From a virus, in the IMG/VR virus record IMGVR_UViG_3300046616_000054, positions 1 to 44,005 of that record: 44,005 nucleotides of DNA. One strand, given 5' to 3'. Under the pieces are notes generated by a model. The model was not told the DNA's origin, searched no databases, and saw nothing but the letters and a program-made list of their open reading frames with translations. This document shows positions 7,519 to 17,885 of the stretch, piece after piece (position 1 is the stretch's first letter; the number at the start of each line of letters is the position of its first letter). A program made the position numbers and the translations under genes.

Positions 7519-9530
7519 TGGCCAACGGTCGCGTAGAAGTTAACCCGAGCCTCCAGCTCAACACCCAGCTCCGGCCCCAGGCCACCGCAGTGGACACCTT
7601 CGCCACCCCGGCGCAGGCTCCGATCGACAAGAGCCTCGAGCGGTTGTCTCAGGCCCTCGCTGGTTTCAGCACCTCGATCGATAGCTATGGTCAGGTCGCT
7701 GCCATCAAGGACAAGGCTGCCACCGACGAAGCCTTCAAGCTCGAAAAGGCCAGGCAGTCCGGTCTCTCTTGGGAGCAGCTCCAGGAAGAGCGTAAGAATG
7801 GTACCCTCCCGGCTTACAAGGACCCGATCAGGCAGGCCGGTATAGAAGCAATCCAGGGGATGGTCCGTGGCCGCTCGCTCAGCGATGCCATGCAGAACCA
7901 CCTCAAGACCGAGTATGATCCTGAGAAGGATGGCTCCGTCCGCGACTACGTCCAGAAGATGCAGCGTGAGGCGATCGTAGGCATGACCGACAGTCAGGCC
8001 ACCCAGGTCCTGGCGCAGTCGAACAGCGTTGCCGATTGGGGCGAAGGCTTCCTCAACGACAAGAAGAATACCGAGATCATCGACGGTGCCAAGGCGTCGG
8101 CCTACCAGTACATGGACACCCAGGTCGTCGATGGGATCAAGAACAACACGTCCCCCGAAGAGATCGCCCAGAAGATCTGGTCCAACTATGCGGCCAAGTC
8201 GACCAAGGGATTCCTCGGTGTCGACTACAAGGACCTCGACAACTCGACCCTGGCCATTGCTCGGAACTACGCCGACAAGAGCCCTGCGGTTGCCCTGGCT
8301 CTCCTCACGACCCCGAAGAAGGGCACGGACGGGATCACCGGCTCACTGCTGGACAACCCGCGCCTCCGTGAGCAGGCCGACAACATCATCGCCACAGCCA
8401 ATCGGACCCTCGATCTGCAGGAGAAGAAGACGCTGGAGGATGGTGTCGCCCAGGCGGCGCTGGAAGCTCTGAACAACAAGAGCCTCAACAGTGTCCGTGA
8501 CGTGGCCCTCAAGACCACCAGGGGCACCGAGGTCAACGTATCGGCTGATCAGGTGAAGAAGCAGGGCGTCCAGCTCTACCTCGACAAGGTCTCCCCGCAG
8601 CTCCAGAAGGACTTCCACGAGAGTGACGAGGACCGTCTGCAGCGTGAGTTCGTGACCCTGAACAACGCCGGCCAGGATCACCCCTACATCAAGGGCGAAG
8701 TCAACGGCATCAACGCCCTGGCCACCCCAGCAACCATGGCCGACCCTGAGGCTCGCGACAGGCTACTTCAGCGCACCAACCGCGCTGTCTGGCTGATGAA
8801 CGTCGGCAAGAACAGTGGCATCCAGTACATGGACGATGAGAAGGACCGGAAGTTCGCTATGGCCTACTCGACGTTCAAGAGGGTCAGCCAGCATGACGGC
8901 TCGACGATGTCGGATGATGCAGCCCTGACGGCTGCCATGGAAACCACCAACCCATCCGTGGGTGGCGTGGGCAACCTGAGCCGTGACGCACAGGAGAGCA
9001 TCGACCAGAAGGTCCGTGACGATATCGCAACGAAGCCAGGGTGGCTCTGGGGCCGCAACGGGACATCCCCGACGAACTTCTCGGTTCCCCGGCAGATGGT
9101 CACCGATCTCGCCACCAAGTACGTCATCGGCGGCCTGGACGAGGATGCGGCGATCGAAGCTGCGGTCGTGGATGTCTCCAAGTCTGTCCTCACCTACAAC
9201 GGAATCGTGCTGACCAAGCCGAAGGGCTTCCAGCTCAATGATGACTTCGAAGAGGTCGTAGGTTCCCACATCACCGACTGGGTCGCGGCTAACCCCAAGA
9301 CCATGCGGGATAATGGGCTCAGCAGCGCCGATGACCTCTCCATCAAGGAGGTCAACGACCCCTACGGCAACAATAGTGGCGGCAGGTTCCGCCTCGTCCA
9401 CGCCGACGATCTCAAGCCGGTGATGGATGACGAAGGCCGCATGGTTGTCATCTCGGTCCAGCAGCTCCGCGAGGAGAAGGCTGCGATCAAGGACAAGAAG
9501 AACCGTAAGGCAATCAAAGACACCCAATAA
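7518..9530 (+). CDS. internal virion protein C (T7 gp15-like)
   Basis: The 670-residue product starts NGRVEVNPSLQLNTQLRPQATAVDTFATP, as internal core proteins of T7-like phages often do. It continues with long charged helices and has no membrane segment. It sits between gp14-like and gp16-like genes, which fixes its role as part of the ejected internal core that spans the periplasm. Length is somewhat below T7 gp15 (747). The ATG overlaps the stop of the gp14-like gene. Confidence 0.9.
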   Translation: MANGRVEVNPSLQLNTQLRPQATAVDTFATPAQAPIDKSLERLSQALAGFSTSIDSYGQVAAIKDKAATDEAFKLEKARQSGLSWEQLQEERKNGTLPAYKDPIRQAGIEAIQGMVRGRSLSDAMQNHLKTEYDPEKDGSVRDYVQKMQREAIVGMTDSQATQVLAQSNSVADWGEGFLNDKKNTEIIDGAKASAYQYMDTQVVDGIKNNTSPEEIAQKIWSNYAAKSTKGFLGVDYKDLDNSTLAIARNYADKSPAVALALLTTPKKGTDGITGSLLDNPRLREQADNIIATANRTLDLQEKKTLEDGVAQAALEALNNKSLNSVRDVALKTTRGTEVNVSADQVKKQGVQLYLDKVSPQLQKDFHESDEDRLQREFVTLNNAGQDHPYIKGEVNGINALATPATMADPEARDRLLQRTNRAVWLMNVGKNSGIQYMDDEKDRKFAMAYSTFKRVSQHDGSTMSDDAALTAAMETTNPSVGGVGNLSRDAQESIDQKVRDDIATKPGWLWGRNGTSPTNFSVPRQMVTDLATKYVIGGLDEDAAIEAAVVDVSKSVLTYNGIVLTKPKGFQLNDDFEEVVGSHITDWVAANPKTMRDNGLSSADDLSIKEVNDPYGNNSGGRFRLVHADDLKPVMDDEGRMVVISVQQLREEKAAIKDKKNRKAIKDTQ

Positions 9531-9548
9531 CCAACATAGGAGGCCCGT

Positions 9549-12500
9549 TTGAGGCTCACATCAGATCAAGTTGTTTCCGGCCTCGTTCAGCGCGGCGTCC
9601 CCGACCACGTCGCCAAGGGCGTTGCCATGAACTTCGGTGACGAGAGTGGCTTCGACACGGGCATCCAGGAGAAGAACCCAAGGGCTGGCCGTGGTGGCAT
9701 AGGTCTCGCACAGTGGACCGGCCCCCGCCGCGTGGCCCTTGAGCAGTACGCTGCGTCTAACGGCAAGTCAGTGGACGACGCTGACACCCAGCTCGACTAT
9801 TTCATGGAAGAGAACCAGGGCCCTGAGGCTAAGGCCTGGGCTGCCGTCCTGAACTCCAAGGACGAGAAGGAAGCCGCAGCAGCATTCGTCACCCATTGGG
9901 AGCGACCGGCTGCCGAGCATCTTGCATCCCGCACCGCAAAGTACACGGGTGGCGCTGGTTACGTCGCGTCGACCGAGGTCAACCTTCAGTCCGACACGGC
10001 GCAGATCGACGGCGCTCCCCGTGCGGATGATCCTGAAGAGACCAGCCTCTGGCAGCTCCAGAAGGACGCCTTCAATCAGGAAAGCACTCTTGCCTACCTG
10101 ATGAACAGCAACCCCTACCGCGACGACCCGAACTTCAAGGCCCCCTCGGAAGAGCAGCGCCTGAAGGACCTCCTCGATCGCGGCCTGGACCCTGAGCACT
10201 ATGCCAAGTTCACGGGCGGCTCTACGTCAGCCGACGGCTACAATCGCCAGCTTCAGAATGCCGTGGAAGACAGCGAACGCCTCAAGCGCCTCCAGGGTGC
10301 CGGCATGACGGGCGCTGCCCTCCAGATCGCCAACCAGTTCCTCGATCCGGTCTCCCTGGCAACCGATGTTGTCGTGGGCGCTGTGGCTCCCCAGATCGTG
10401 TTCGGCAAGCGGGCAGGGCAGGTATCCCGTGTCCTCGTCGGTGCTCTCAGCGCTGGCTCTGGTGCCCTGGCATCGACCGGCCTGAACTACGCGGTCAACC
10501 CTAATGCCACCAAGGCCGATCTCCTGATGGGCGTTGCATTCGGCATTGGTGTCGGTGGTGTCGCCGGCAAGCTCATGTCCCGTGGCGCGACCATGGGTGA
10601 GGGCGTCCAGCTCCAGCGCCTCGGCCAGCGTGTCATCGCTGAGCACGAAGGTGTCCCTATGGGCTCCGGTTTCGGCGGCGCGGCTCCGTCTGGCGTCAAT
10701 GAACCGAGGCTCCCGTTCGAGGCTCCGATCTCCGAACTGGACCATGCCGACATCGCTAAGACCGCCTTCGGTGGTGCCCGTGCAGACCTCTCTGCCCAGC
10801 TCGACAAGTCACCCCTGGTCACCACCCGTGCCCTCGGTGGCGCTCTGGTGCAGGATGGTACCGGCAAGCTCGGTGGCGCGATCAACGGCAAGGCTGCCTC
10901 GGAGGAGGCTGAGAACTTCGTCAACGAGTTCCGGTCTGTCTACTTCCGCACCTACAAGGCGCAGCTCCAGAAGGTCTTCGACCGCGAAGGCGCTGGCATG
11001 ACCGACAGGTTCTGGAAGGGTACGACCGAGCGCAAGTTCAACGACGACGTCGATCGCTACGTCCGCGACCGCACCTACGCTGGTGGCGACAAGTACAGCG
11101 AAGAGGTCCGCACGGTTGGCAAGGTGATCCGCGACAACCTCAAGGAACTCAACCAGCTCCAGAAGAACCCATGGAAGCGTGAGGGTCTCGAAGGCCGCTC
11201 CGTATTCGGCCATGAGAACATCCCTGACAACGCCTACTACATGCCGCGTGAATGGCAGTCCGCCAGGATCGCCGCCTCCTACAACACCTACGTCAAGGGC
11301 ACGTTGGACGATCTGTTCTTCGGTGCCTTCCGGTCGGCTAACGCTGACATGGAGGAGGGTGCGCTACGCAAGCTGTCTGGCGCTTTCGTCAAGAGCTTGA
11401 CCGACCGCAGCCTCGGCCTGGACGACAATGTCATCAGGACGCTCTCGGGCGACAACGTTGATGAGATGGTCGAGATGCTGGTGAAGCATAAGGGCCTGAG
11501 CGAGGAAGACGCCAAGGACATTGCCGAGAACTTCCGCAAGGTTCCCAAGGGTGACGCTGGTCGCGATACGCACCAGAGACGCCGGTCGCTTCTCGACGAG
11601 GAGTACCAGCTTCCCTACAATCCCCGCACGGTCCATGGTGTCACCGAAGACAAGCCGCTGTCCATCCGCGACCTGTTCAACACCGACGCCACCGCAGTCC
11701 TCGATCGCTACACCAGGAACGCCGCTGGCAACATCGCCATGGCCCGTATCCGCGTGGCCGACCCGAAGTCTGGCAAGCTCGTCATCGACGGCCTGACCAG
11801 CCAGAAGGAGATCGACGGCTACCTCGACCTGATGCGCAAGGAAGCAGCCGACAAGGGCACCCCGCCCAACGTCGTCGCCAAGGACATCAAGAACGTCGAA
11901 CTCGCCATCAACGCCATCAAGGGTCATCACGTCGATGGTCTCGAGGGCACCGAGCTGGGCTTCTGGCTCCGCTCGATCCGCAAGTTCAACTTCTCCCGCA
12001 TCATGAACCAAGCCGGCTTCGCTGCCGTGCCTGAGCTCGGGAACATCGTGGGATCTGCCGGCCTCAAGGCTGCGCTGACCCAGATGCCCGCCGTTCGCCG
12101 TATGGTGACCGACGCTGGTGAGCTTGCCCTCAAGGACGGGCTGGCCGACGACATCGAGTACGCCCTGGGCATTGGCACTGAGCGGCTGAACCGCTACGCA
12201 CCCAGCGATGTCTATGACGACGTGATGTCTGTCGTGGACGATGGTTCGCGCGGCTGGCGTGACCATGTCAGCAACGCCCTGGAACGGGCCAATAGGGTGA
12301 CCGCAGACGCCTCGGGCATGTCGTTCATCGACGCTACGACACGTCGGTGGGCATCCAAGGCCATCATCCAGAACTTCGCCAACATGGCAGCCAAGGGGAA
12401 GGGGATCTCGGCAAAGCGTCTGGCCGACCTCGGTATCGACGAGGCGATGTCCAAGCGCATCATGAAGGAGATGAAGAACCCCGACTTCATACCCATGAAG

Positions 12501-13202
12501 GGTCAGAAGGTGACCGGTCTACGCTTCGACGGTGCCAAGGACAAGGAAGCTGCGGAGTACTTCCGCCGCGCTGTGATCCGCAAGACCAACCAAGTCATCC
12601 AGAAGAACGACGTGGGCAACCTCATGCCGTTCATGAATGGCGCGGTGGGTAAGGTGATCATGCAGTTCCGTTCGTTCATGGCGGCTTCCTACGTCAAGAA
12701 CTCCCTCAAGTCCCTACACATGCGGGACCAAGAGGCTGTCGTAGGGGCAGCGGTCACCACGGGCATCGCATACCTCACTTACGCGCTGCAGATGCAGGCT
12801 CAGGCCATCGGACGCAGCGACCGTGAGGAGTTCCTAGCGAAGCGTCTGGAGACCGGCAACCACATCAAGTCGGCTATCGCCCGCTCTGGTTGGTCGTCGA
12901 TCGCACCGATGCTCATCGACACGGTAGTGCCGGCGCTGGGCGGTAACGCTCAGTTCTCCTACGCCCGTACCACCGGCCAGACGTCGAACATCCTGTTTGG
13001 TAACCCGACCTTCGGCCTGCTCGACGATATCGCCGGTGCCACCAAAGCAGGCGCCGGTGCCATGCGCTCTGGTCCGCTATCCCAAGAGGAACTGAGGGCC
13101 TTCCAGAAGATCTCTGCGTTTGGGAACGCGCTTCCGGCACTGATCTCTTACAACACCCTCATCTCCGACAACCCCGAGCGGGCACCTCGCAGCGCTCGAT
13201 AA
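9549..13202 (+). CDS. internal virion protein D with N-terminal phage tail lysozyme domain (T7 gp16-like)
   Basis: The 1217-residue core protein starts with TTG at 9549. The start is chosen because AGGAGG (9538-9543) stands five bases upstream. Residues 1-130 look like a phage tail lysozyme domain: FGDESGFD with the candidate catalytic Glu32, then [14 protein letters not shown]7 gp16 has a lytic transglycosylase domain here instead. The rest is long, mostly helical, with a hydrophobic stretch near residues 250-330. The product should be ejected, cut peptidoglycan locally and help pull the DNA in. It ends with PERAPRSAR. Confidence 0.92.
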   Translation: MRLTSDQVVSGLVQRGVPDHVAKGVAMNFGDESGFDTGIQEKNPRAGRGGIGLAQWTGPRRVALEQYAASNGKSVDDADTQLDYFMEENQGPEAKAWAAVLNSKDEKEAAAAFVTHWERPAAEHLASRTAKYTGGAGYVASTEVNLQSDTAQIDGAPRADDPEETSLWQLQKDAFNQESTLAYLMNSNPYRDDPNFKAPSEEQRLKDLLDRGLDPEHYAKFTGGSTSADGYNRQLQNAVEDSERLKRLQGAGMTGAALQIANQFLDPVSLATDVVVGAVAPQIVFGKRAGQVSRVLVGALSAGSGALASTGLNYAVNPNATKADLLMGVAFGIGVGGVAGKLMSRGATMGEGVQLQRLGQRVIAEHEGVPMGSGFGGAAPSGVNEPRLPFEAPISELDHADIAKTAFGGARADLSAQLDKSPLVTTRALGGALVQDGTGKLGGAINGKAASEEAENFVNEFRSVYFRTYKAQLQKVFDREGAGMTDRFWKGTTERKFNDDVDRYVRDRTYAGGDKYSEEVRTVGKVIRDNLKELNQLQKNPWKREGLEGRSVFGHENIPDNAYYMPREWQSARIAASYNTYVKGTLDDLFFGAFRSANADMEEGALRKLSGAFVKSLTDRSLGLDDNVIRTLSGDNVDEMVEMLVKHKGLSEEDAKDIAENFRKVPKGDAGRDTHQRRRSLLDEEYQLPYNPRTVHGVTEDKPLSIRDLFNTDATAVLDRYTRNAAGNIAMARIRVADPKSGKLVIDGLTSQKEIDGYLDLMRKEAADKGTPPNVVAKDIKNVELAINAIKGHHVDGLEGTELGFWLRSIRKFNFSRIMNQAGFAAVPELGNIVGSAGLKAALTQMPAVRRMVTDAGELALKDGLADDIEYALGIGTERLNRYAPSDVYDDVMSVVDDGSRGWRDHVSNALERANRVTADASGMSFIDATTRRWASKAIIQNFANMAAKGKGISAKRLADLGIDEAMSKRIMKEMKNPDFIPMKGQKVTGLRFDGAKDKEAAEYFRRAVIRKTNQVIQKNDVGNLMPFMNGAVGKVIMQFRSFMAASYVKNSLKSLHMRDQEAVVGAAVTTGIAYLTYALQMQAQAIGRSDREEFLAKRLETGNHIKSAIARSGWSSIAPMLIDTVVPALGGNAQFSYARTTGQTSNILFGNPTFGLLDDIAGATKAGAGAMRSGPLSQEELRAFQKISAFGNALPALISYNTLISDNPERAPRSAR

Positions 13203-13212
13203 GAACAAGCTG

Positions 13213-13236
13213 GGCGGGACCACTGCGTCCCGTCCT
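13213..13236 (+). terminator. 9-bp stem-loop before the tail fibre gene
   Basis: GGGCGGGAC (13213-13221) pairs with GTCCCGTCC (13228-13236) with one G-U pair and a six-base loop. No T-run follows. Weak terminator or RNA-processing hairpin. Confidence 0.5.
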
Positions 13237-13258
13237 CTCCACTCTTGCAAGGAATACC

Positions 13259-14533
13259 ATGGCCACCGAAATTCTCTCTTACGTCTTCTACGACAGCGAC
13301 GGTTCCACGCTGGATTACACCTTCGACTTCCCGTACCTCGATCGAGACCACGTCAGGGTCTACATCAACGGCGCACCATTCGGTGACTTCGTCTGGATGG
13401 GTGCCTATGCCCTCCGCTTCAATACCGCCGCAGCGCTGGACACCAAGATCCGCATACGGCGCGAGACCCCGGCAGCCCAGCCGCTGACCGTGATCGGCAA
13501 TGGTGCATCCCTCCGTGCCGAGGATCTCAACCGGCAGGCACTGCAGTCCATGTATGTGGCGCAGGAGGCCCGCGACGAAGCGAACTACATCGCCACCGCG
13601 TCCATCATCGCTCCTGAGAGTGACGCTGGCCGTGTTGACTTGATCCTTCCGTCGATCGAGGACCGCCGTAACAGGCTCATGGGTTTCGATGGTGACGGCG
13701 GCTTCCGCATCTTCACCGACGAGGACATGCCCAAGGGACCGCAGGGCGATAAAGGCCCCGTAGGTGACCGTGGTCCGATCGGCCCGACTGGCGTCCAGGG
13801 ACCTCAGGGTGCCACTGGTCCTGTTGGTGCCGCATTCGAGCCCGACGCATCCGGTGTCACTGCCGACCGAGCCACCTTTGACGCCCAGCCTAAGGGCTTC
13901 GCCTTCCTCGACCTCACGACCAAGCAGATGTATTTCAAGGTCAGCAACACCTCAGGCGACTGGTCGACCGCTGTCTCCTTCGGCGTCGGCCCTCAGGGCA
14001 TCCAGGGTGTCCAGGGTCCTGTCGGTCCTACTGGCCCTGCTGGCGCTACCGGCGCTGAAGGCAGCGGCCTCGTATGGCGTGGAACCTGGAGCGCGGTCGA
14101 GACCTACACCCGTAAGGATGTGGTCTACTGGAACGGCTCGTCCTACGTCCTGACCTCGGTCACCGACAGCATCAACGATGAGCCGCCGATCGCTACCACC
14201 AAATGGGCGCTCGTCGCCAAGCAGGGTATCGCTGGCCCGACCGGCGCTGTTGGTCCGACTGGCCCGACGGGCCCTCAGGGTGCCACTGGTCCGACCGGAG
14301 CTACCGGCGCTCAAGGTCCGACTGGCGCTCAAGGTCCTACAGGTCCTCAGGGCTCCCAGGGTCCTCAGGGTTCCACTGGTCCTACTGGTGCATTCCCGGT
14401 TGCCAGTGGTGCCTATGGCTCCTTCCTACTAATCGGCACAAACTCCCCACCGGCTGGCTGGTCACTCCGTGGCTTCGTCCAGGTCGGAGCAACCCAGGGC
14501 ATTGGTGTCGGTCTGATCCAGCGGACCTCGTAA
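13259..14533 (+). CDS. tail fibre with T7 gp17-like N-terminus and collagen-like shaft
   Basis: The 424-residue product begins with the particle-binding domain of T7-like fibres (about residues 1-120: [19 protein letters not shown], then [20 protein letters not shown]). Three Gly-X-Y collagen-like shafts follow near residues 158-200, 244-270 and 321-381, rich in GPT and GPQ. Between the last two is a small domain with [19 protein letters not shown], which resembles chitin-binding (CBM5/12-type) modules. The short C-terminus has no chaperone or depolymerase domain, so receptor binding probably depends on the two genes downstream. ATG follows AAGGAATACC. Confidence 0.92.
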   Translation: MATEILSYVFYDSDGSTLDYTFDFPYLDRDHVRVYINGAPFGDFVWMGAYALRFNTAAALDTKIRIRRETPAAQPLTVIGNGASLRAEDLNRQALQSMYVAQEARDEANYIATASIIAPESDAGRVDLILPSIEDRRNRLMGFDGDGGFRIFTDEDMPKGPQGDKGPVGDRGPIGPTGVQGPQGATGPVGAAFEPDASGVTADRATFDAQPKGFAFLDLTTKQMYFKVSNTSGDWSTAVSFGVGPQGIQGVQGPVGPTGPAGATGAEGSGLVWRGTWSAVETYTRKDVVYWNGSSYVLTSVTDSINDEPPIATTKWALVAKQGIAGPTGAVGPTGPTGPQGATGPTGATGAQGPTGAQGPTGPQGSQGPQGSTGPTGAFPVASGAYGSFLLIGTNSPPAGWSLRGFVQVGATQGIGVGLIQRTS

Positions 14534-14889
14534 TGAACGACGACTTCATCAACCCAGGGGAGGTGGCCAAGCGCCCCTCCCTAGAGGCTGACATCAAGAA
14601 GACGGACCTAACGACCTACTACACGGTCACCGCAGCCAACGCCCAGATCGAGACCAGGGGCAGCGCCTGGGGACAATACTGGGCCAACGATCGCGTGTCG
14701 AACCTAGCGTTTCGTAAGGTCAGCCCCAGCAGCTTCACCATCCCCGACAACGGTCTGATGATGTGCCCAGCCGGCGCGGTCTTCACCGGCATGAACATGC
14801 AGGGAACCTCTAACAACCCCGCCATGACCTACCACTACCTCCAGGCCTACGACCCCGTCCGTGGCTGGGTCACCTTCTCAGGATCTTGA
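14533..14889 (+). CDS. small protein after tail fibre, putative fibre tip or receptor-binding component
   Basis: The ATG overlaps the stop of the fibre gene (TAATG). The 118-residue product has a charged N-terminus and a beta-rich C-terminal half (NGLMMCPAGAVFTGMNMQG, TYHYLQAYDPVRGWVTFSGS). The latter resembles the small globular tips of phage fibres. No catalytic motif is visible. Coupling to the fibre gene suggests a fibre partner; function is otherwise unknown. Confidence 0.8.
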   Translation: MNDDFINPGEVAKRPSLEADIKKTDLTTYYTVTAANAQIETRGSAWGQYWANDRVSNLAFRKVSPSSFTIPDNGLMMCPAGAVFTGMNMQGTSNNPAMTYHYLQAYDPVRGWVTFSGS

Positions 14890-14891
14890 TC

Positions 14892-15479
14892 ATGGACATC
14901 GTAAACTTCGGCCACTTCACGGCCAGCACAGACGACGGGATCGTGCTCTTCACGAACGAGGACGGCCAGGACTGGTACGAGCTTCGAGCCGGCCTGACGA
15001 CCTGGGACACCAATGGTTCCTTCGTCGATGCCATCTATGGCGCATGGGCCCTGGTCGATCCTACCGGCGTCATCACCAACGTCGAATACGACCCCTCGCG
15101 CTTGGTGCCTGGAGACCGCACGGTCCTCGGTATCGACGCAGCATGGACCGATGTCACCCCAGGCCACCTATATCAGGCCGGCGAGATCGTTCCGCCACCC
15201 GCGCCAACCGCAGACGAACTCAGGGCCAACTTCCCCGAGCTGAAGCCAACCACGTTCTGGAAGGCTGCCCGAGAGATCGGCGTCTACAAGGCGGACATCC
15301 TCATCAAGATCAACGCGATCGAGGACGTAGCGCAGCGTGAGGACGCCCTCATCGACCTTGAGGAGTGCCTGGGCTTCCTGCGGCTGAACCCGCTCGTCGT
15401 CTCCTTCACCTCGACCTACAACATCACCCCTGAACAGCTAGACGATCTTTGGCTATGGGCAGCAAACAAACAGGCATGA
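14892..15479 (+). CDS. unknown protein, putative tail fibre-associated or fibre assembly protein
   Basis: I choose ATG 14892, eight bases behind AGGA; a TTG six bases upstream is the alternative. The 195-residue product has an N-terminal beta-rich half (about 1-95), a proline linker (VPPPAPTADEL) and a helical C-terminal half ending PEQLDDLWLWAANKQA. This layout resembles small fibre-assembly proteins of tailed phages. No clear family assignment is possible from sequence alone. It lies between fibre and holin genes. Confidence 0.75.
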   Translation: MDIVNFGHFTASTDDGIVLFTNEDGQDWYELRAGLTTWDTNGSFVDAIYGAWALVDPTGVITNVEYDPSRLVPGDRTVLGIDAAWTDVTPGHLYQAGEIVPPPAPTADELRANFPELKPTTFWKAAREIGVYKADILIKINAIEDVAQREDALIDLEECLGFLRLNPLVVSFTSTYNITPEQLDDLWLWAANKQA

Positions 15480-15667
15480 CTATTGTGGAACACAACACGA
15501 CCGTCGTTGCGACTACCGCACTGATGACCCCCTTCTGGCTACCGAGCTTGACTTCGGTGTCTCAGGTGGCCGCGACGATCACCCCCATCCTCGGCGCAAT
15601 CTGGCTCACCATCCAGATCGTGACCAAGACCTCCGAATGGATAAGGAAGCGCAATGAAGACAAATAG
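15476..15667 (+). CDS. class II holin (T7 gp17.5-like)
   Basis: A product of 63 residues from ATG 15476, which overlaps the stop of the gene before it as ATGA. ATG 15455 and TTG 15449 are in-frame alternatives. Hydrophobic segments lie near residues 10-25 and 30-47, followed by a strongly charged tail (KTSEWIRKRNEDK) like the ending of T7 gp17.5. Position between fibre and small terminase is the T7 position. It should form the inner-membrane lesions that start lysis. Confidence 0.82.
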   Translation: MTIVEHNTTVVATTALMTPFWLPSLTSVSQVAATITPILGAIWLTIQIVTKTSEWIRKRNEDK

Positions 15668-15923
15668 TGACAGCATGGCAGCTCTGTTCGACAACTTCGC
15701 GGACGAGCTGGCCAAGCTGATGAAGGAAGGCAAGACCGTCGTCGACAAGGACGGGGAGGTCCACAAGATCACTCCCGACGCCGCGACCTTCAATGTCGTC
15801 CGTCAGTTCCTCAAGGACACCGGCACGAACATCGCCCCCAACTCCAGCAAGAAAGTGAACGAAATCGCCGAAATGCTCCCCTTTAGTGGGTCTGAGCACG
15901 ACGACGAAGTCGAGTATCACTAA
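15654..15923 (+). CDS. small terminase subunit (DNA maturase A, T7 gp18-like)
   Basis: The 89-residue product has the size and position of T7 gp18. It contains the family helix DAATFNVVRQFLKDTGTNIAP and an acidic C-terminus. It recognises the concatemer DNA and hands it to the large subunit. ATG follows GGAAGCGC and overlaps the holin gene by 14 bases. Confidence 0.88.
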   Translation: MKTNSDSMAALFDNFADELAKLMKEGKTVVDKDGEVHKITPDAATFNVVRQFLKDTGTNIAPNSSKKVNEIAEMLPFSGSEHDDEVEYH

Positions 15924-16046
15924 CAGCAGCCCACACAGCCCCGCTCAGAGCCTTCGTCCTTTTCTGGACCGATGGCCTATCCCAGTGCCTCCGTGCCTCT
16001 GGGCGGGCGGCTGTGTGACCCAATCTCTCCACTATCAGGAATATTA
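15924..16046 (+). other. gap between terminase subunit genes
   Basis: No convincing separate ORF. The reading frame of the large subunit stays open upstream to an ATG at 15972, but homology to T7 gp19 begins near GTG 16047. The last part carries the leader motif CTCTCCACTAT followed by CAGGAATATTA, seen with variations before other genes. Confidence 0.5.
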
Positions 16047-17774
16047 GTGACACAACTGAAGTCCTCGACCGCGCTCAACGTGCAGGCCGACCCAATCCTG
16101 TCCAATTTCAAGAACTTCCTCTTCCTGGTCTGGAAGCAGTTCCTCGACGGCAAGCTGCCGACACCTGTCCAGTACGACATCGCAGACTTCCTGCAGCATG
16201 GCCCGAAGCGCTCCGTTATCGAGGCCTTCCGTGGCGTGGGTAAGTCCTGGGTCACCTCGGCCTTCGTGGTCTGGTGCCTGCTCCGCAACCCGAACCTGAA
16301 CATCCTGGTCATCTCGGCCTCGAAGAACCGCTCTGACGACTTCTCGATCTTCACGATGCGCATCATCCTTGAGATGCCGATGTGCGCCCACCTGATTCCT
16401 GGGCCTGACCAGCGCTCGTCCATGATCGCCTTCGACGTCGGCCCTGCCACCGCATCGCATGCCCCGTCCGTCAAGTCGCTCGGCATCAACTCTCAGATCG
16501 CCGGCAGCCGTGCAGACATCCTGATCGCGGACGACATCGAAGTCCCGAACAACTCCGACACCCAGATCAAGCGCGACTTGCTGGGCGAGAAGGTCAAGGA
16601 GTTCGACGCCGTCCTGAAACCAGGGGGCCGCATCATCTACCTGGGAACTCCTCAGTCCGAACAGTCGCTCTACAACGTCCTGCCCGAGCGTGGCTACATC
16701 ATGCGCGTCTGGCCGGCCAGGTACCCCTCTGAGCTGCAGTTGGCCAAGTATGGTCCGCGACTAGCTCCGATGATCACCAAGGCTCTCAGTGCTGCTGCTG
16801 ATCGCGGTGAGGACATAGCCGGCAAGTCTACCGACCCGCAGCGCTTCTCCGACACCGACCTCGGTGAACGAGAGCTGTCCTATGGTCGCTCAGGCTTCGC
16901 CCTGCAGTTCATGCTCGACACCAGCCTGTCTGACGCGGACAAGTTCCCGCTGAAGCTCTCCGACCTGATCGTCCTACCGATGGACGTCAATCGTGCCCCT
17001 AAGGCTCTATCGTGGGCCTCTGGTCAGGACCAGCGCATCGATCACCTCCAGGCGGTCGGGCTCCCTGGCGACGGCTACTACCGGCCCATGTGGTACGACA
17101 AGGACAGCCTACCCTACGAGGGCTCCGTCATGTTCGTCGACCCCTCCGGTCGCGGTGGTGACGAGACTGTCTGGGCTGTGGTCAAGCACCTTCACGGCAA
17201 CCTGTTCCTCACGGCCATGGGCTGCGCTCGCAACAAGGGCTACGACAAGACGGTCCTGCGGGACATCCTGAAGTGCGCCGCCAAGCAGAAGGTCAACAAG
17301 ATCCTGGTCGAGCCTAACTTCGGTGACGGCATGTTCGCCCAGCTCCTCCGCAACGAGGCTCAGGCCCTGAACGTCTACAAGGTCGAGATCGAGGACAGCG
17401 ACTGGGCTAAGAACCAGAAGGAGGTCCGCATCATCGACACCCTAGAACCCATCATGAACCAGCACAGGCTGATCGTGTCGGAGGAGGTGATCGACTGGGA
17501 CTACAGGTCCACAGAGGGCTACGCTCGCGAGGAGCAGACCTACATGCGCCTGATGTACCAGCTTACCCGTCTTACCGCTCAGCGGGGCTCCCTGGCCAAG
17601 GACGACCGTGTTGATGCACTGGCGGGGGCTGTTGCCTACTGGATCGAGTTCCTTGCCCGTAACGACAAGACCTCGGCTAAGCAGATGCAGGAGGATGCCC
17701 TTCAGGCTGAGCTGGATAAGTTCCTAGACTTCTTCGGTGATGGGGCTCAGGGCTCTGCCCTTCGCTTCTTCTAA
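16047..17774 (+). CDS. large terminase subunit (DNA maturase B, T7 gp19-like)
   Basis: The ATPase and nuclease of the packaging motor, 575 residues from GTG 16047, which follows AGGAA. T7 gp19 features in order: FLVWKQFLDGKLPTPVQYDIADF, Walker A AFRGVGKSW (Lys66), SVKSLGINSQIAGSRADILI with Walker B ADILIADDIEV, motif GRIIYLGTPQSE, and the nuclease acidic residues in FVDPSGRGGDE, EPNFGDGMF and KDDRVDALA. Length matches T7 gp19 (586). It is the last late gene and is followed by a stem-loop and a phage promoter candidate. Confidence 0.96.
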   Translation: MTQLKSSTALNVQADPILSNFKNFLFLVWKQFLDGKLPTPVQYDIADFLQHGPKRSVIEAFRGVGKSWVTSAFVVWCLLRNPNLNILVISASKNRSDDFSIFTMRIILEMPMCAHLIPGPDQRSSMIAFDVGPATASHAPSVKSLGINSQIAGSRADILIADDIEVPNNSDTQIKRDLLGEKVKEFDAVLKPGGRIIYLGTPQSEQSLYNVLPERGYIMRVWPARYPSELQLAKYGPRLAPMITKALSAAADRGEDIAGKSTDPQRFSDTDLGERELSYGRSGFALQFMLDTSLSDADKFPLKLSDLIVLPMDVNRAPKALSWASGQDQRIDHLQAVGLPGDGYYRPMWYDKDSLPYEGSVMFVDPSGRGGDETVWAVVKHLHGNLFLTAMGCARNKGYDKTVLRDILKCAAKQKVNKILVEPNFGDGMFAQLLRNEAQALNVYKVEIEDSDWAKNQKEVRIIDTLEPIMNQHRLIVSEEVIDWDYRSTEGYAREEQTYMRLMYQLTRLTAQRGSLAKDDRVDALAGAVAYWIEFLARNDKTSAKQMQEDALQAELDKFLDFFGDGAQGSALRFF

Positions 17775-17783
17775 CGCTGCCTA

Positions 17784-17810
17784 TGAGACCCTGGTACCAC
17801 TAGGGTCTCA
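17784..17810 (+). terminator. stem-loop after large terminase gene
   Basis: TGAGACCCT (17784-17792) pairs perfectly with AGGGTCTCA (17802-17810) around a nine-base loop. No T-run follows. It marks the end of the late operon. It may stop phage polymerase or act in concatemer processing. Confidence 0.6.
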
Positions 17811-17820
17811 CCTCTGTTGA

Positions 17821-17837
17821 ATAGGTTGCCCCCTAGC
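17821..17837 (+). promoter_or_regulatory. candidate phage RNA polymerase promoter, copy 1 (genome end)
   Basis: ATAGGTTGCCCCCTAGC shares 16 identical bases with copies at 29802 and 39473. The sequence matches 9 of 14 core positions of the SP6 promoter (AGGTGACACTATAG), including the terminal TAG where transcription would begin. It lies behind the terminase and ahead of the early region, as T7 phi-OR and phi-OL flank the genome ends. Confidence 0.75.
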
Positions 17838-17855
17838 ATGGGTCCCCCTATGTCC

Positions 17856-17885
17856 CCTATGGTTACCTATGGTCTACCATGGTCT
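17856..17885 (+). repeat. three degenerate 10-bp tandem units around CCWTGGT
   Basis: Units CCTATGGTTA, CCTATGGTCT and ACCATGGTCT follow each other with 10-bp spacing. More scattered CCATGGT/CCTATGGT words occur to 18240. T7 has short CCTAAAG repeats beside its terminal repeats, so a packaging or replication role is possible. Confidence 0.6.

Noticed and set aside
14203-14889. Reading the gene after the fibre as a 228-residue protein from 14203
   Set aside because: The upstream part is an out-of-frame shadow of the collagen-like fibre sequence. ATG 14533 overlaps the fibre stop and is the natural start.
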